Assembly (NCBI RefSeq): GCF_030409315.1
Contig: NZ_JAUFPS010000041.1
Span: 186,001 to 250,000, forward strand
Reading direction: 5' to 3'
Length of the DNA: 64,000 bases
Origin: Mucilaginibacter flavus
GTDB lineage: Bacteria; Bacteroidota; Bacteroidia; Sphingobacteriales; Sphingobacteriaceae
The notes beneath the pieces are model-generated. The model was not told the origin of the DNA and made no database searches. It worked only from the letters and a program-made list of their open reading frames with translations. A program made the translations under genes and the position numbers. Positions 62,888-64,000 of the stretch are shown one piece after another. Position 1 is the first letter of the stretch. Each line of letters opens with the position of its first letter.

Positions 62888-64000
62888 ATGTATAAATCTA
62901 AAATTCTCCTCAAGCTATCCCTTATTTTAACCGGGATAATACTCAGTGTGAATGCTTACTCGCAAAAAAGGCCAAACGTAATTTTTGTTTTGGCCGATGA
63001 TATGGGCTATTCAGATTTGAGCTGTTATGGCAACCCGGTTATTAAAACGCCTTTTTTGGATAAAATGGCGCAGAAAGGAGTGAGGGAAACTAACTACGTG
63101 GTATCAAGCCCATCGTGTACACCTTCGCGGGCGTCGTTGTTGACTGGTCGGTATGCATCCCGTATGAACCTGCCTTATCCAATTGCCCCTGGCTCAAAAT
63201 TAGGCTTGCCAGATCAGGAAGTAACCATTGCCGAGATGCTAAAAAGCGTAGGTTATAGAACTGCAATGATAGGCAAGTGGCATCTTGGCGATCATATGCC
63301 TTATAATCATCCCATGGCACAGGGTTTTGATTCATATTATGGTTTATTATACAGCCATGATTATCATGCACCGTATGTACAAAGCGATACCACGTTAAAG
63401 ATTTTCCGTAACCATAAGCCCGAGGTTATAAAACCCGCCGATTCCTCGTTAGTTGATCTGTATACTAAAGAGACTGTTAAGTTTATTAAACAACAGAAAA
63501 AAGACAAACCATTTTTTCTGTACCTGGCGCATAATATGCCGCATTTACCGGTGGCGTTTGCGTCGTCAAAAAAGAATAAAGGCCGGTCGGACGGAGGACA
63601 TTTGGGGGACGTGATAGAGCAACTGGATGCCAGTTTGGCCGAGATTTGGAAAGTGCTGGAAAAACAGGGTTTAGCCGATAATACCATTTTTATGTTTTCG
63701 AGCGATAACGGCCCATGGATAGAGTTTCCTTCACGCATGGAAGGTGATGGTGCTACCAAACACTGGGACGCAGGTACAGCGGGAGTCTTCCGCGGCAGCA
63801 AAGGCCAAAGCTATGAAGGTGGAGTGCGTGAGCCATTTATTGTGTACTGGAAAGGGCATACGCCTGTAAATGCTACCGTTACCAGCATGGTTAGCAACCT
63901 GGATGTACTGCCAACCCTTGCCCAATGGACAAACGCGCCGCTGCCCAAAGGCCGAACCCTCGATGGTCAATCCATATCTGACGTATTACTGGGCAAAGCG
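62888..64000 (+). CDS. Second sulfatase (3' end cut by window edge)
   Basis: Open from the ATG at 62888 to the window edge (371 codons). A signal peptide ends near NAYSQ. It has VIFVLADDMGYSD, the activation motif SPSCTPSRASLLTGR with formylglycine Cys77, IGKWHLGD, and FSSDNGPW. It is an S1-family enzyme closer to arylsulfatase A/GalNAc-6-sulfatase types than its upstream neighbour. Both genes form one transcript, suggesting stepwise removal of different sulfates from one glycan. The C-terminus lies beyond the window. Confidence 0.93.
   Translation, partial: MYKSKILLKLSLILTGIILSVNAYSQKRPNVIFVLADDMGYSDLSCYGNPVIKTPFLDKMAQKGVRETNYVVSSPSCTPSRASLLTGRYASRMNLPYPIAPGSKLGLPDQEVTIAEMLKSVGYRTAMIGKWHLGDHMPYNHPMAQGFDSYYGLLYSHDYHAPYVQSDTTLKIFRNHKPEVIKPADSSLVDLYTKETVKFIKQQKKDKPFFLYLAHNMPHLPVAFASSKKNKGRSDGGHLGDVIEQLDASLAEIWKVLEKQGLADNTIFMFSSDNGPWIEFPSRMEGDGATKHWDAGTAGVFRGSKGQSYEGGVREPFIVYWKGHTPVNATVTSMVSNLDVLPTLAQWTNAPLPKGRTLDGQSISDVLLGKA

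Overview
The window looks like a chromosomal segment of a Bacteroidota bacterium, most likely Sphingobacteriaceae (Mucilaginibacter/Pedobacter-like). This rests on a SusC/SusD pair, many secreted glycoside hydrolases and sulfatases, lipoproteins with a Cys-Lys-Lys start after the lipobox, an ECF sigma factor of the Bacteroidota type, promoters of the TTTG-N19-TAnnTTTG kind, and few Shine-Dalgarno sites. No rRNA, tRNA, CRISPR array, prophage or transposase gene was seen. The left and right edges each cut a gene (an ECF sigma factor and a sulfatase).

Layout. 1-6.8 kb: the sigma factor, then GH29 fucosidase, GH2 glycosidase and a haem-motif FG-GAP protein in one operon. 6.8-9 kb: two minus-strand lipoproteins, one with PepSY-like repeats and one with the full layout of a pepsin-like aspartic protease. 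9-16.1 kb: a tightly coupled minus-strand operon of a PqqD-like protein, an ATP-grasp ligase, a PLP-dependent decarboxylase homologue, a urea-channel/M23-peptidase fusion, a TPR/beta-barrel protein and a TPR protein, preceded by a stand-alone response regulator. I recognise every fold but no described pathway; this is the best candidate for an undescribed system. 16.3-18.3 kb: a LytS/LytTR two-component pair. 18.8-24 kb: a complete mannose-family PTS (IIA, IIB, fused IIC-IID, EI, HPr) ending in glucosamine-6-phosphate deaminase, unusual in this phylum, facing a GH9 enzyme gene. 26-32.5 kb: a redoxin/TlpA protein, an L,D-transpeptidase, then a poly-cysteine leader peptide ahead of a cysteine-free redoxin-like protein, a beta-carbonic anhydrase and an FAD oxidoreductase. 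32.6-42 kb: GH51 arabinofuranosidase and housekeeping or stress genes (DHFR-like, two aldo/keto reductases facing an AraC regulator, SGNH hydrolase, GDPD). 42-58 kb: a sugar-use region with a sugar porter, a phosphomannose-isomerase-like fusion, a GntR regulator, an (alpha/alpha)6 glycosidase, SusC/SusD, two discoidin-type lipoproteins and a sialate O-acetylesterase-like enzyme. 58-64 kb: small hypothetical genes, a DUF1801 protein, an acyltransferase-3 and two sulfatases.

How the genes work together (inference). Secreted fucosidase, GH2, GH51, GH9, esterase and sulfatases trim complex, partly sulfated or acetylated glycans; SusC/SusD import oligosaccharides; the sugar porter and PTS bring in monosaccharides; NagB sends glucosamine-6-phosphate into glycolysis. 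Several intergenic regions carry small non-coding inverted-repeat elements of at least five families, which look like MITE/REP-type repeats and sometimes double as terminators.
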